The notes below the pieces were generated by a model, which was given only the letters and a program-made list of their open reading frames with translations, was not told the origin of the DNA and made no database searches. Source: Prosopocoilus inquinatus (Eukaryota; Arthropoda; Insecta; Coleoptera; Lucanidae). Taken from it: 64,000 nucleotides of DNA. Below, one piece after another: positions 35,286-45,878 of this stretch (position 1 is its first letter; the number at the start of each line of letters is the position of its first letter). The stretch is taken from NCBI GenBank assembly GCA_036172665.1, contig CM069873.1:49446001-49510000 (forward strand). The letters run 5' to 3'. Position numbers and translations under genes: made by a program.

Positions 35286-35765
35286 AGGAATAGGCCGATT
35301 CTGGAACCTCCTCCGACCTTGACCAATAAAAGTCAAGGTCAAGGTCGGAGGAGGTTCCAGAATCGGCCTATTCCTGACGTGACCTCACCATGACCTTAAA
35401 CTTCAAGGCCATGACCTTGAGGTGACCTCGATCAAGGTCAAGATTGGAAGAGGTTCCAGAATCGACCTGTTCCTAACGTAACCGAGAGGTAACTTTGAAA
35501 TGACCTTCAGGGTTCAAGGTTAAGATCGGAGGAGGTCATAAAATTTGCTTTGTGCCGATGTAACTACAAGGTTAAGGATCAAGTCAGAGGAGGTTGCAAA
35601 ATCTCAATGTTATTGACGTGACCTCATCATTACCTCTAAAAACGAGGTCAGAGGAGGGTTCCAAAAATTATCTATCCTTGACTTGACCTTAACTTGACGG
35701 CGGATCCAAAAACGGTTTATCTTGAATACGACCGTAAGGTTGGAGGAGGTAGGGACCCCCACCTA
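35286..35765 (+). repeat. Degenerate minisatellite rich in AAGGTCA
   Basis: Units built around GGAGGAGGTTCCAGAATCG, CCTGACGTGACC and AAGGTCA recur about six times with decreasing similarity. The first two units are inverted (35,286-35,323 against 35,332-35,375), giving a near-perfect hairpin of about 38 bp. Several TCAAGGTCA sites match the nuclear-receptor (FTZ-F1/ERR) half-site. It lies directly left of the first Polinton gene. Confidence 0.75.
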
Positions 35766-35774
35766 AAATCTTGT

Positions 35775-35806
35775 TATATAAGGTTCTTCATTTGGGAATA
35801 GATTCA
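35775..35806 (+). promoter_or_regulatory. TATA promoter of Polinton terminal gene
   Basis: TATATAAGG (35,775-35,783) is followed about 30 bp later by an initiator-like TTCAGTT (35,803-35,809). It lies upstream of a short leader exon ending at a GTAAGT donor. Confidence 0.6.
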
Positions 35807-35874
35807 GTTGTTACAGAACTGTGAGTTGTGTTGTTAAGTTAATCACCAACCTACATACATAAAAGTAAGTTTAA

Positions 35875-35926
35875 ATCATCTTATTGTAACAATTTATAAT
35901 TTGTATATTTTTATTGTATTTAACAG
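35875..35926 (+). other. 52-bp intron splitting a start codon
   Basis: The donor GTAAGT begins at 35,875 and the acceptor TTTAACAG ends at 35,926. The last exon base before the donor is A and the first two after the acceptor are TG. Splicing would therefore create an ATG in the frame of the terminal gene. No other ATG opens this frame nearby. Confidence 0.55.
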
Positions 35927-36778
35927 TGACATCAAAACAAGTGGATTTTTTCCTGAAACAAAAGAGAAGGCACGTGAACGATCCTTGTGATGACGTACAG
36001 AAGAAAAGACTTCTGACTGAAAACGTTGACAAACCAAAAGAAGAAAAGTCGGATGAGCACGGTTTGAATATGCCCTCAGTTCGAAACGAGTTTCAATTGA
36101 AATACTCTCCCAGCCTTACTTCACAGATGAAGATTTTCGTCAGTGTGATACTAATGAGACAGTACCTTCCGAGATTTCAGAAGCAAGAGAGGTGACTGAC
36201 GTAGATCAGTTGCCACTTTTAGCTCAAAGTGTATATTTTCTAAATAAGAGCCGTACGAAGTGGATTTGTGTCGGACTGTGTGCCGAAACATTTTTTGATC
36301 CGATAATACGTATTATGGGTTCCAAAAGGCAGAGCATATCGTTTTTAGAAGAGGAATGGAAAGAATTTTGTTCTTATAACTACACTTTGAAGTCGTATTT
36401 TACTGAAAGAAAACTATTTATCCGGTAATTAAAATCAGCTCAGTAAAGGCGTCTTTCGAACGCATCGAAGGAACGAAAATACTGAAATTAGAAAGAGGAG
36501 TGGAGACATTATATATATCTTATAAAGGTCTATTGGAACTCTGGAAATTGTGTGATATATTATATCGTTTAGAAGTTTTGAAACAATTGAACTATAAATC
36601 ATTCTACAGCAACATGATTCCATGCTTGAGTGTTATGGAAAGTGATATGAAGACAAATGTCAAATCATTTCTTAATAATGAAATATCTGAGAAAGGAGCA
36701 ATTACAAATGAATTAATGATGTTTGGAATTAGTAAATTAATTTTTGATATAAGTATGCATAAAGCTGTTAATACGTAA
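35927..36778 (+). pseudogene. Polinton terminal gene, unknown function
   Basis: I do not recognise the family. Three overlapping open blocks (to 36,195, 36,192-36,428 and 36,500-36,778) connect through two frameshifts, near 36,110 and 36,425, into one protein of about 280 residues. The N-terminal part is charged (KQVDFFLKQKRRHV). The middle has KWICVGLCAETFFDPII and SFLEEEWKEFCSYNYTLKSY. The C-terminal part is helical and hydrophobic (LLELWKLCDILYRLEVLK). Promoter, leader exon and intron precede it. Position at the edge of the element suggests an early or regulatory gene, but that is only inference. Confidence 0.5.
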
Positions 36779-36988
36779 ATGTTATGTGATTTAATATGTA
36801 TATATTTCTAGATATGACACTGTCAGTTATAAATAAAATTTTCTAAGAACACTGTCATCCTTTATTTAATAAACTAACGATACTTAACCAAAAAATTAAG
36901 AGAAATTTTTACGCTATATAAAGATAAGCAGTGAGTATTGAAGTAGTACACATGTAACATCGTTGACTGTTAGAAAGAAAAGCCATAA

Positions 36989-37810
36989 ATGCGACGTTGT
37001 GTCAAAACAAATTGCACTGCGAGAAGAACCTTAAAACGAAAAGGTCGTGGTTTACTTAATACGTTAATTAATAAACTACCAGTAGAGTTACACTTACCAG
37101 GTTACAATTACTGCGGTCCGGGCACAAAATTAGACGTTCGACTTAAAAGAGGAGACAGAGGTATGAATGCGTTGGATGAAGCGTGCAAGCAACACGATAT
37201 CGCATACTTTGTAAGGAGCGATTTAGAAAAACGTCACGAAGCAGATAAAAAATTGTATCAAGCGGCAGTGAAAAGAGTTAAGAGTACAGAAGCGGGATTT
37301 GGTGAAAAAGCATCAGCGTTATCTGTAGCCGCCTTAATGAAAGCTAAGATAAAGCTTGGAATGGGAAACGGAGTGAAGAGAAAACGTAGTAAACGGAAGA
37401 AGCGTGGTGGTAAATTATCATTGCGGCAAGCTGTACGGAAAGCACAACATGCAATTTCACGTAATGGTAACAAGAGTCTGTTAGAAAATGTGAAATTGGC
37501 GCAGGCTGTTTTAAAGAAGGACCACAAGAAAATAAGACCTCCACGTCAAAGAGTGATACCAATTCCTAAGAGAGGAGGGTTTTTACCTTTAATTTCATTA
37601 TTTGCGGCTTTGGGCGCAATAGGATCGCTCGGCGGCGGTGCAGCTGCAATTGCTAAGGCGGTAAACGATGCAAAAGCTGCGAAAGAGCAACTGAAAGAGG
37701 CAGAGCGACATAATCGCGCTATGGAAACAAAAGCAGTGGGAAGCGAATTCTATATAAAACCTTACAAAACCGGGTGTGAGTTATATTTACGATCCAATCC
37801 AAAAAACTGA
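36989..37810 (+). CDS. Phospholipase A2-domain minor capsid protein
   Basis: This 273-residue protein is intact. The calcium loop YCGPGTKLDV (residues 41-50) and the catalytic HD with tyrosine in KQHDIAY (His69, Asp70, Tyr73) define a parvovirus VP1-type secreted phospholipase A2 fold. A very basic segment follows (KRKRSKRKKRGGK, about 126-138), then a glycine/alanine-rich hydrophobic stretch (LISLFAALGAIGSLGGGAAA). In parvoviruses and adintoviruses this domain breaches the endosomal membrane during entry; here the role is inferred from family. A TATA-like CTATATAAAG lies at about 36,914. It overlaps the protease remnant at its stop. Confidence 0.8.
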   Translation: MRRCVKTNCTARRTLKRKGRGLLNTLINKLPVELHLPGYNYCGPGTKLDVRLKRGDRGMNALDEACKQHDIAYFVRSDLEKRHEADKKLYQAAVKRVKSTEAGFGEKASALSVAALMKAKIKLGMGNGVKRKRSKRKKRGGKLSLRQAVRKAQHAISRNGNKSLLENVKLAQAVLKKDHKKIRPPRQRVIPIPKRGGFLPLISLFAALGAIGSLGGGAAAIAKAVNDAKAAKEQLKEAERHNRAMETKAVGSEFYIKPYKTGCELYLRSNPKN

Positions 37811-38142
37811 AATATTTGCGTCGGCGACCGTTGACTAACATTGACATACTGAAATATGCTAAAATATGGAAATTACCTTTCTTTCGAGGTGTGTTTATGA
37901 GAGATACTTTACCTAAAAAGATATGGAAGCATAAAAGTGTAGTAGTGAATTTAGATAGCGATTCTGGTGAAGGAAGTAAAATATTTTGACAGCTATGGAG
38001 GTCTACGACCTCCAGTTGAAGTAAATATCTTTTGTCGAACGGATTGGGAGTTATTAATTATAATTATGAAAGGTATCAGAAACAAAATACACAAAATTGT
38101 GGACACTTATGTCTACAGTTTTTAAAGTCCTTTACAAGTTAA
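37810..38142 (+). pseudogene. Adenain-like cysteine protease remnant
   Basis: The N-terminal block (LTNIDILKYAKIWKLPFFRG, then FMRDTLPKKI) matches the start of the adenovirus-type maturation protease found in Polintons. At about 37,975 the segment that should carry the catalytic histidine is missing, and the frame shifts. The next block YFDSYGGLRPPVEV keeps the acidic residue region. A further shift near 38,060 leads to the catalytic cysteine motif NCGHLCLQF. With the histidine lost and two shifts, no active protease can be made from this copy. Position between the PLA2 gene and the penton gene is normal. Confidence 0.75.
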
Positions 38143-38164
38143 GTAAGAATGTAGTACTTGAAAG

Positions 38165-39061
38165 ATGGTCAACATGGAATCTTCACCCATTGCGTGTACG
38201 TTCACTCTTACGGGAACTGAATCAGTTTTATTTTGTGAATTGAATCCACCACTATAACTCGACGAAGACGCAACATATGAAATGTGCTTGTTAAATTTTG
38301 AAACGTTTAATGCAATACCTAACATAGATGAAAGTAATAATTTGATACATTATGAAGAAAAAGGAAAAACTACGGTTTGGAAAACTATCGTTATACCTAC
38401 AGGTACATATGAACTAGACGATATCAACCAATATCTGAAAGATTATTTTCAAAATAACAATATCCCTGATTATATAAACATTAAAGGAAATAATAATACT
38501 TTAAAGGCAACCATACACAGTTCGGTTAAGCTCGATTTTAGTAAACCAAATTCATTGGGAAAATTGTTGGGTTTTAAACCGCGAACGTTGACAGTAAACG
38601 ATAATAACATTGGTGATTTTTCGGTGGAAATAAATAAAGTAAATTCTATAAGAATAGAATGTAATCTAACCGGTGGATCTTATAACAACGGAGAACTCGG
38701 TCATGTTTTGTATCATTTCTTTCCAAATGTACCTCCAGGGTTTAAAATAATAGAACCCCCTCTTCAAGCTATTTATCTTCCAGTTACCGTGAACGTGATT
38801 ACGAGAATAGTCATTCGACTATTAGATCAAGAGAATCGATTAGTAAATTTTAGAAACGAAGTAATTACTCTAAGACTTCATCACATAATGATTATTTACG
38901 ATAGCAATTATTCGAAACGGAAAGAGTGTAGCAGAATTAGACGTAATGTATTATTTAAATCACGGAAACAGATACTGAACTGTTGTCGACAAAAAAAACT
39001 GAAATTGACACAGAGAAATCGAATATATTTAGAGAGTTTAGGTTATAAGGTGCTAACATAG
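38165..39061 (+). pseudogene. Penton-like minor capsid protein with one stop
   Basis: The likely start is ATG 38,165. A TAA at 38,255-38,257 (codon 31) interrupts an otherwise open frame to 39,061, about 298 residues. After the stop come YEMCLLNFETFNAIPNID, IPTGTYELDDINQYLKDYF and NSLGKLLGFKPRTL, which resemble the penton (single jelly-roll) proteins of insect Polintons. A downstream restart at ATG 38,282 would make a 259-residue protein. The stop alone separates this copy from an intact gene. Confidence 0.65.
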
Positions 39062-39147
39062 GGGGAATTATTCTGTAGAAGAAACGTAACCGTCAAGGGT
39101 GAACACCATCATTACACGTAAGGCAATCATCATCTAAACAGAACGAC

Positions 39148-40367
39148 ATGGATATTTTGGGAGTAACTGATAAAATTAAATTGGACACTTCAATAACCAG
39201 TATGGAGTTCCATTCACACTTACCATTCAGTTCATCATTTGGTAATAACGATGAAGTGCGTATCACCGTAACTGAGATCGACAATTACACCCTCCCTTCC
39301 GAAAGTTATTTGTACGTAGAGGGAAGACTGCGTTTGGTTAGCGATAATACTAAACACAGTGCGACGGACAATTGATAAATAATCCGGTAGCTTATATGTT
39401 TAGCGAGATTAGATATCTTCTGAACGGAGTACAGGTGGATTCGGTAAGAAATGTTGGCATAACATCAACAATGAAATGGTATTTTTCTTTTACTCGCAAC
39501 GAAACAGTAAAATTAGAAAATGCAGGATGGATCCAGGAGAATGATAAAATGAGCGATATACTCAACGTTAAGGGAGATTTCTCAGCAAGTGTACCTTTAA
39601 AGATACTATTAGGTTTTGGGGAAGATTATAAAAAGATCGTCTTGAATATGAGGCAAGAATTAGTATTGATCAGAGCAAATGATGACGTTGATGCAGTTGT
39701 GGAAACAAACAAGACGGAAAAGATTAAATTAATAATTGACAAAATTGTATGGCGTATACTTCATATTTCTGTTGGACTACGTGAGCAATTGGCTTTAACG
39801 AGAGTGACAGACAGAGATGTTGAAATACAAATTCCTTTCAGAAGCTGGGAGTTGCACGAGTATCCGTCGCTCCCAACTACGACAAGTCATTCTTGGACAG
39901 TAAAAACGGCTCCGCAGTTGGAAACGCCAAGGTACATAATCATCGGTTTTCAAACTAAGCGAAAGGGTGTCGTCGATGCAAACATGAGTCTGTTTGATGA
40001 TGTTAAGTTAAAATCATTAACGGTATTTCTAAAAGGCGAACGCTATCCGTACGACAATATTGAAATTGATATTGAAAATAACAAATACGCCGTTATATAC
40101 GACATGTATTCCAGATTTCAGGAAAATTATTATCATCGTGAAAGCAGTCAACCCTGGTTCAATCCAAAAGGATTAGCTAGTTGCCCATTAATAGGAATCG
40201 ACTGCACTTTTCAGAGAGATGTAATGCATAAAAGTGCAGTAGAAATAAGAATTGAGTTTACAACTAAAGAAAATATTAAAACTGATACCATTGCTTACTG
40301 TTTAATTCTGCATGACAAAGCGTTCTCTTATTCACCTCTCACCAAAATTGTCCGTCAGTTGATGTAA
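39148..40367 (+). pseudogene. Major capsid protein (double jelly-roll), frameshifted
   Basis: The first block (39,148-39,375) starts MDILGVTDKIKLDTSITSME and ends in the wrong frame. The second (39,372-40,367) resumes INNPVAYMFSEIRYLLNGV and runs to the natural end. A one-base indel near 39,370 explains the break. Combined length, about 405 residues, fits the hexon-like capsid protein of insect Polintons; recognisable stretches include VRNVGITSTMKWYFSF and QIPFRSWELHEYPSLP. It builds the pseudohexameric shell in related viruses. It sits directly after the penton-like gene. Confidence 0.7.
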
Positions 40368-40622
40368 ACCGTGAATGGCAGTATTAACAGAGAAGCTAAA
40401 ACTATTTGATTTCATTTGATTTTATAAGAAGCAACATCAACCGAACCATGAAAAAACGATTTATTGTCATTGACATTCAGTATTTAAAGTGGAAAATAAT
40501 CAATTTATACCAAAAGAGTTGGCTTCTTACGACAGTGAAAGAAAAGTGAGTCATTTTTTATTTCAACCACCTACAAATTTGTCAATGGTCCCAGAAAATT
40601 TCAAAATGTTGCAAACTGGTTA

Positions 40623-40976
40623 ATGACCAATCACCATTGCATTGATTGGAATAGAGGATTGGTCCCCTTATCTGAGTTTGACGCAATCATCAACTTTTTA
40701 TGTTGTACAGCCAAAGTCGTTTACGTTAAAGGAGTGGAGAAGTCTCGATTTCTATGTGAAATTCTAGCGAAAAGCAATGGTGAAAGTGTACCTGTGTTAG
40801 ATTTGGGTGAAATTTACGAAGATGTACAAAAATTGCAAAAATCCGAACCCAAGTGTCCATTTCACTCAAGAAAAAATTGCATGTGTGCTTTAACGAACGT
40901 GTTTGATTTACATAAATTTATTCAAACAAAGTTATGTGAAGGATTTTTTACACTAAACATTTGTGATATATTATGA
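40623..40976 (+). CDS. Polinton ORF, unknown function (117 aa)
   Basis: I do not recognise it. It reads rightward after the capsid gene and starts at ATG 40,623. It contains a cysteine/histidine cluster, CPFHSRKNCMCAL, that could bind a metal, and a conserved-looking C-terminus (DLHKFIQTKLCEGFFTLNIC). No stops or shifts are seen. The rightward reading frame upstream (40,400-40,622) has no clear gene. Confidence 0.5.
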   Translation: MTNHHCIDWNRGLVPLSEFDAIINFLCCTAKVVYVKGVEKSRFLCEILAKSNGESVPVLDLGEIYEDVQKLQKSEPKCPFHSRKNCMCALTNVFDLHKFIQTKLCEGFFTLNICDIL

Positions 40977-41021
40977 GGAAACTTTGGTTCTTAGTTAGTA
41001 TAAGAAAAGTTCAGCTTCGCA

Positions 41022-41357
41022 ATGGATTTCTTCTCCCGTCTATTTTGCAAGAACATTATAAAGCATGTTGTAGAGAAGGTTGGCGAAGTTACTGACCAGT
41101 ACGAAAAAGATTGTTCGTTCAGTAGTATACCAGATAAGGATTTGAAGTACTTTCCAAAATCGTATCTATGTACCAGAGTCACAGCCGTAGATCTAGAATA
41201 CATCTGGCCTAAATTGCCGAGTCATTATCAACGTTGTAAATATCTACAAAGTCAGAGACTCTGTCACCAACATTGGAATCAAACCGAATCTTCTTTGGAT
41301 GAAATAGATGGTCCACCTCCACGGAAGAAGAATTGCTATTTGTGTACTTATTCTTAA
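41022..41357 (+). CDS. Polinton ORF, unknown function (111 aa)
   Basis: I do not recognise the family. ATG 41,022 starts a basic N-terminal helix (FFSRLFCKNIIKHVVEKVGE). The C-terminal half has several cysteines and histidines (CKYLQSQRLCHQHW, NCYLCTYS). It may be a small structural or regulatory protein. It lies 45 bp after the preceding ORF. Confidence 0.45.
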   Translation: MDFFSRLFCKNIIKHVVEKVGEVTDQYEKDCSFSSIPDKDLKYFPKSYLCTRVTAVDLEYIWPKLPSHYQRCKYLQSQRLCHQHWNQTESSLDEIDGPPPRKKNCYLCTYS

Positions 41358-43016
41358 ATATTATTATTAAAATATTAATTATTAAATATTGTTATTAATA
41401 ATATATTATTATACAATAAACTATAATCAGAAAGGAGTTGTTATTTTATTCGTTATTAATTTTAATAAATCAATTTAAGGATTTAAGAAAGAATTTAGAA
41501 ATTACATTGCGTTATTAAATTATTTAGATTAACTCTTGCTGAGCAATTTAGCTTGACAGATTTTTATTGTCTTTGAAGTATCGCTTTATTCGATTGAAAT
41601 TTCAAACGTTGTCAAATTTACGAATTTTCTACGATGTAAAAGTCACAAAAATGGTTTTCACTGTGCAGCGTTAAAAATTTCATAGCGAGAAGTGATCTGT
41701 ATAAAAATTATAATAAACTAAATCAGAAAGGAGACGTTATTAATTTTAATCGATTAATTTAAAATTTGAGGATTTAGATTCACACACCGTCGTATGATAA
41801 ATTAAATGGTATAGAAAAAATAAACATGTTTGAAGGCGAATGTCGATTAAATATACAAACACTATAAAATTTACATATGTATTCCGAGTTGTGCATGAAT
41901 ATAAATACCGTTTTAAATAAATAAAAACAAGCACGTTTTAAAGCGAGCCATACTAGCAAAAATTGCATAATAGTAAATTAACATATTGACGAGCATTCAC
42001 CGTCGATTTAAAATTCAATTTGCATAGAAATCGTTTAACTAATATATTAGTATTACACATCACTCTCAATCGGTCTCTCACAGAGCGTAGTGCATATTTA
42101 TCAAAGGGGTAAGATAATTTTTTAAGAATGTAATTTAAATTTACACGATTATTACAAATAAAGATTAGGGGCTGACTGTTCGATGAAATCATGGTTTCTA
42201 GGAGATGAGTGCTCGTGAAATGTGTATCGTTAAACTGTGTGACACTTGCAAGTTTGATTTAGGAAAGAAAATTTTTGCAAATAAAGATTATTATTCGATA
42301 CACTTTTTCCTTACATTCCTTACATTCATTTGAATAAAGATTATTATAAACTTGGTAATAATAAGATTAGAATTACTATTCAACTTGGTAATAATAAGAT
42401 TATTATTAAACTTCGTAAATGTTATTCAAATTCTAAAGTCGTTAGAGAGAATAATTAGTTATTGAAATTTTTTCAAAATAACTGCAAGTAAGGATGAAAA
42501 AAGAGAAAGAGAGAAAAAAGGAGAGAAAAGAAAGAAGAAAAGAAGAGGAAGGAAGGAAAAAAGGAGGAAAGAAAGGAGGAAAGAAAGGAAAGAAGAAAAG
42601 AGGAAAGGTTAGTTCCAGTGAGCCGTGGTTACGCCTTCGTTACGCCTTCGTGACGCCCAGAAAATGGAAAGGGAAGAGTAGGGATGGGAGTGGGTAGAGG
42701 GCTTTCTCCCCCTCCCCCCCCCGGGTTGACCCAGATTCCGCGGGAAAGAGAAACTTACAGGATGTTATAAAAATAAATAATAAAAAATTCTATTATGCGC
42801 GTTCGGTTTGACCTTATACAACTTTAGTTTTGAATAACATTATGTCCAGCATGCTGTAATACAAAATACGTATTGCATCATTTCTGGGCAAGGTGTTCTT
42901 TCACTTTTCGAGGTTCCGGTTACGCGTGTTTGTTATGTGACCTTAATGTTAATTTTGAATAACATATTACATAATTTCTTACGTGCAGTTTTAGAAAGTT
43001 TACCTTCAGCTTTTCG
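41358..43016. other. Polinton internal non-coding region
   Basis: About 1.6 kb with no credible gene. A roughly 65-bp direct repeat occurs at 41,416-41,485 and 41,712-41,776 (both include AATCAGAAAGGAG). A polypurine tract spans 42,494-42,608, and a C-run with CGGG lies at 42,706-42,725. The short ORFs on both strands are low-complexity. Confidence 0.5.
42494..42608 (+). repeat. Polypurine (GA/AAG) tract
   Basis: About 115 bases are almost entirely A and G. The apparent 67-residue lysine/glutamate ORF over it is a compositional artefact. Confidence 0.85.
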
Positions 43017-43018
43017 AG

Positions 43019-43078
43019 TATAAAAGGAAGCATTTAGTTCGGATAAATTCATAAGTTACTTGTGCAGTTAATCTACTG
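43019..43078 (+). promoter_or_regulatory. TATA promoter and leader exon
   Basis: TATAAAAG (43,019-43,026) is followed by an initiator-like TTCATAAGTT about 30 bp on. A splice donor CTG|GTAAGT lies at 43,078/43,079. A pyrimidine-rich acceptor TTTTTTCCAG ends at 43,140. This would put a 5' untranslated intron ahead of the ORF starting at 43,244. Confidence 0.5.
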
Positions 43079-43243
43079 GTAAGTGCTCTTACTTCTTAAT
43101 TCATTAATAGATCTATAGTATGATACTCTATTTTTTCCAGATATATCTGTTCTGTATCTGTTCTTGTTTGTTTAACAATTTAACTGTAAGTATTATTAAG
43201 TAAGATTTACGTTTTAATGTTTTAATATACTCCGTATTTTTGC

Positions 43244-44975
43244 ATGCTAGTAATGTCCTTTGGAAATGAACGCCCAATTTTACAGCAATATTTACAAGGA
43301 AATCCTTCTTCAACAGTAACTACTAGCGTGGAATCTGCATTTAGAGAAACACAGACAGGAGTGGCAAGTACTGCTCAAGTAAATGTTTCTCAGAGTGCAT
43401 TTACCACTCAAGCAAATGTGCCGCCTTCATGGTGGAATGAAATTGATAATTCCTCTTTCCTGTTGCAAGAAGGAATTATCAATGATTCTGCACTGAACGC
43501 AGTTGGTGACGTAATAGATCGTGTGGATTCTCGAGACATTCATTCCAGTCAACCAATTGTTAGCCAATTGCTGGTTTCTAGCCCTTTTATTCTTAATCAG
43601 CAATCTACCCAACCTCCTTTTATTATTCCACAACAATTAATCGTTACTTCTTCTTTAATGAAACCACCAAATCAAACTTCGAAACCACCAAATAAACCAG
43701 TTTTCCCATCAAATAAATCAGTTCCCATTCTTAAACAACCCACTCAACCCCTTATTTCTTCTTTCCTTACGCAAACCAAACCTACTCAACCCCTCATTTC
43801 TCAACAGTCAATAGTTACTCCTATTGTTACATCCACATCAGCCTCTACTACTTTGGTTGCTGTTACATCCGGTCCTATTGCTACATCGGAAACTGTTCCT
43901 ATTGTTACATCCGTCTTTACAACTCCGAGTGCCATTTCTAGATCTGTTATTTCTAAATCAAAAACTCCGAGTTCCATTTCTAAATCTGTTGTTTCTAAAT
44001 CCGTTTCTAATACTCGTGAACCCACACAATATTTACGCATCCTACGTGGGAAGCAATATTCTCGTCTAAGGACCGTTAGCGACAAGTATGAAAAAGTGTG
44101 GTTGCCTAAAGCAGAATATTTGCAACGCAGAAGGGAACGCACAATGGAACGTAGATTGAAAAGAATTACTAATGAAAGAGTTTTTCTTTCTTCTTTGCGT
44201 TCAAATGATGACTTGATGCATAGTGCGGAGTTGCAAGGTCAACTGAGTCAGTCGCAACCCCGTGTTGTTGCAGATAATATCCCGCTAAATCCTAATGACT
44301 CAGTTTCTGAAATAATTGATATATCAGACCGTTCAATGGAGATATCTCAATTATCACCAATTGGGAATAATAATAACACGAACTCCAATTAATATTAATC
44401 CAGTAATGATTAATAATTCTCCTTCTGTTCGTCGACCGAGGACTATTAATCTACCGAGGACTAATGTTAGTGAATCTGCTAATATTATATCCAATATTCA
44501 GAATTTGTCATCTTCACAATCACAACCGGAACTACATATCCCACCCTCTCAAATTCCACCTTCTCGACTTCAGATTTCACCTTCTCGGCTTGAAATTTCC
44601 TCTCCTAGTGTCCGAACCTCTACACCTATTCGATCCCTTTCCTCAGGAACAAATTTAATAGGAATTTCATCACAACATGTTATACCCCTTCCTTCACCCT
44701 CTCCCAATTTAGTGGGAGTTATCTCAACAGCAGTCCAAAATTATTATGACGGAATTATGCTTGAAGTCAGGAAGTGTTGTTTAGAGGGTGAGAAAAATCT
44801 TAGAAAAGTCACGGATGAGTTGCAATCTTGTCGTGAAATTTTACGTACAGTTCGCTTAAGGTCTCCGACTGACCAGGCTTTAAACGAACAATATGACAAA
44901 ATTTCCCTCATTCACAACCGTCTGAGCCTGATCCAAGATTTGTTTCATAATCTTGTCGCAGACATATCTATTTAA
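43244..44975 (+). pseudogene. Long Ser/Thr/Pro-rich Polinton protein, frameshifted
   Basis: Two overlapping blocks (43,244-44,392 and 44,316-44,975) join through a one-base shift near 44,370 into a protein of about 575 residues. The first half is rich in serine, threonine, proline and glutamine with repeats of the type PTQPLIS and SSISKSVVSKS. A basic region follows (AEYLQRRRERTMERRLKR). The second half has proline repeats (IPPSRLQISPSRLEISSP) and a helical end (VRKCCLEGEKNLRKVTDELQ). I do not recognise it; composition suggests a disordered scaffold or a fibre-like protein. ATG 43,253 is an alternative start. Confidence 0.5.
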
Positions 44976-45027
44976 AAGATTAAGTTTGAGTTAGTGTCTT
45001 TAAGATTAAACTTCTTCTCTTAAGTAG

Positions 45028-45640
45028 ATATGTCTGTGAATTATATTGTTGTTCAATGGTTTGTTCCTCACATGAAGTTGGAAATGTTGTCGAGGTATTA
45101 GGTATGTTTTCGAGGATATAAAAAATTATTTTTCTTTGTACAATTTTTAATAATTGTTATTCGTTTTACAGATGATTTCTTCACCAAACGTGCCTCTTGT
45201 GAAGTAAATTTTCATGAGGCAAGTGGAACTGAAAGTGAGTAATCTAATTTGTATTTTACGGTTTACATTTTTGATTATTTACTTTTTCAGTTAATGGACG
45301 GTACTCTGATTAATGCAGAAACGGCGGTAGTTAATTATCGGGTTCATCCACGACTCGAACGGTCACCTTCACCCAGCTACACTCCAACGCCGCTAGCGGC
45401 GGCCACACCTGAACGAAGGCCGCCGGTGCAGCAAGTGGCGGCGCCTCAACGCATCCGCCTAAAAAGGAGGGTGTTTGCGCCGCCAGTGTTGGAGCCTCTA
45501 CCAAGACCTTTACCGCTAAAGGTGGAGGTGGAGGAGGAAAGGGCAGAGGTGGAAGCTGAATCCACGATGGATGAATCTTGGGTTCGTTCTCGTTCATTAC
45601 ATTTCAACATTTTAATAACATCTTATTTTTTACAGTGAGG
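45028..45640 (+). CDS. Possible small multi-exon Polinton gene
   Basis: Short open stretches are separated by good splice signals. They are ATG 45,028 to a donor near 45,092-45,108, an acceptor TTTTACAG near 45,171 with a donor GTGAGT near 45,234, and an acceptor TTTTTCAG near 45,291 followed by ATG 45,295. The last exon encodes a proline/valine-rich acidic protein (MDGTLINAETAVVNYRVHPR ... LEPLPRPLPLKVEVEEERAE). Exact joins are not resolved. Function unknown. Confidence 0.3.
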
Positions 45641-45878
45641 AGCATTAATCAGAGTGGCTGGAGAAGCCAGTTAGACATATTAATTTAGTTAGGAATATTA
45701 ATTTATTATATTTATTTAAATAAATAATTTATGAGTTTTAGTAACAGTGTTTATATAGCAGTTGATATTGATAACTACAACACAGTAATAGAGTATCGCG
45801 TTTGGTAAAGACGAAATTAATAACGTGTTGTAAGGAGCAAAAATATTTTGAATATTTTTGAAAAATATTATTTTAAAT

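Noticed and set aside
35286..35765. Repeat array as CRISPR
   Set aside because: Units are degenerate, irregularly spaced and partly inverted, and the genome is eukaryotic.
42494..42697. 67-residue Lys/Glu ORF
   Set aside because: It lies over a polypurine tract, and the reading is a compositional artefact.
45331..45597. Proline-rich minus-strand ORF
   Set aside because: Antisense shadow of the proline/valine-rich plus-strand exon with its splice sites.
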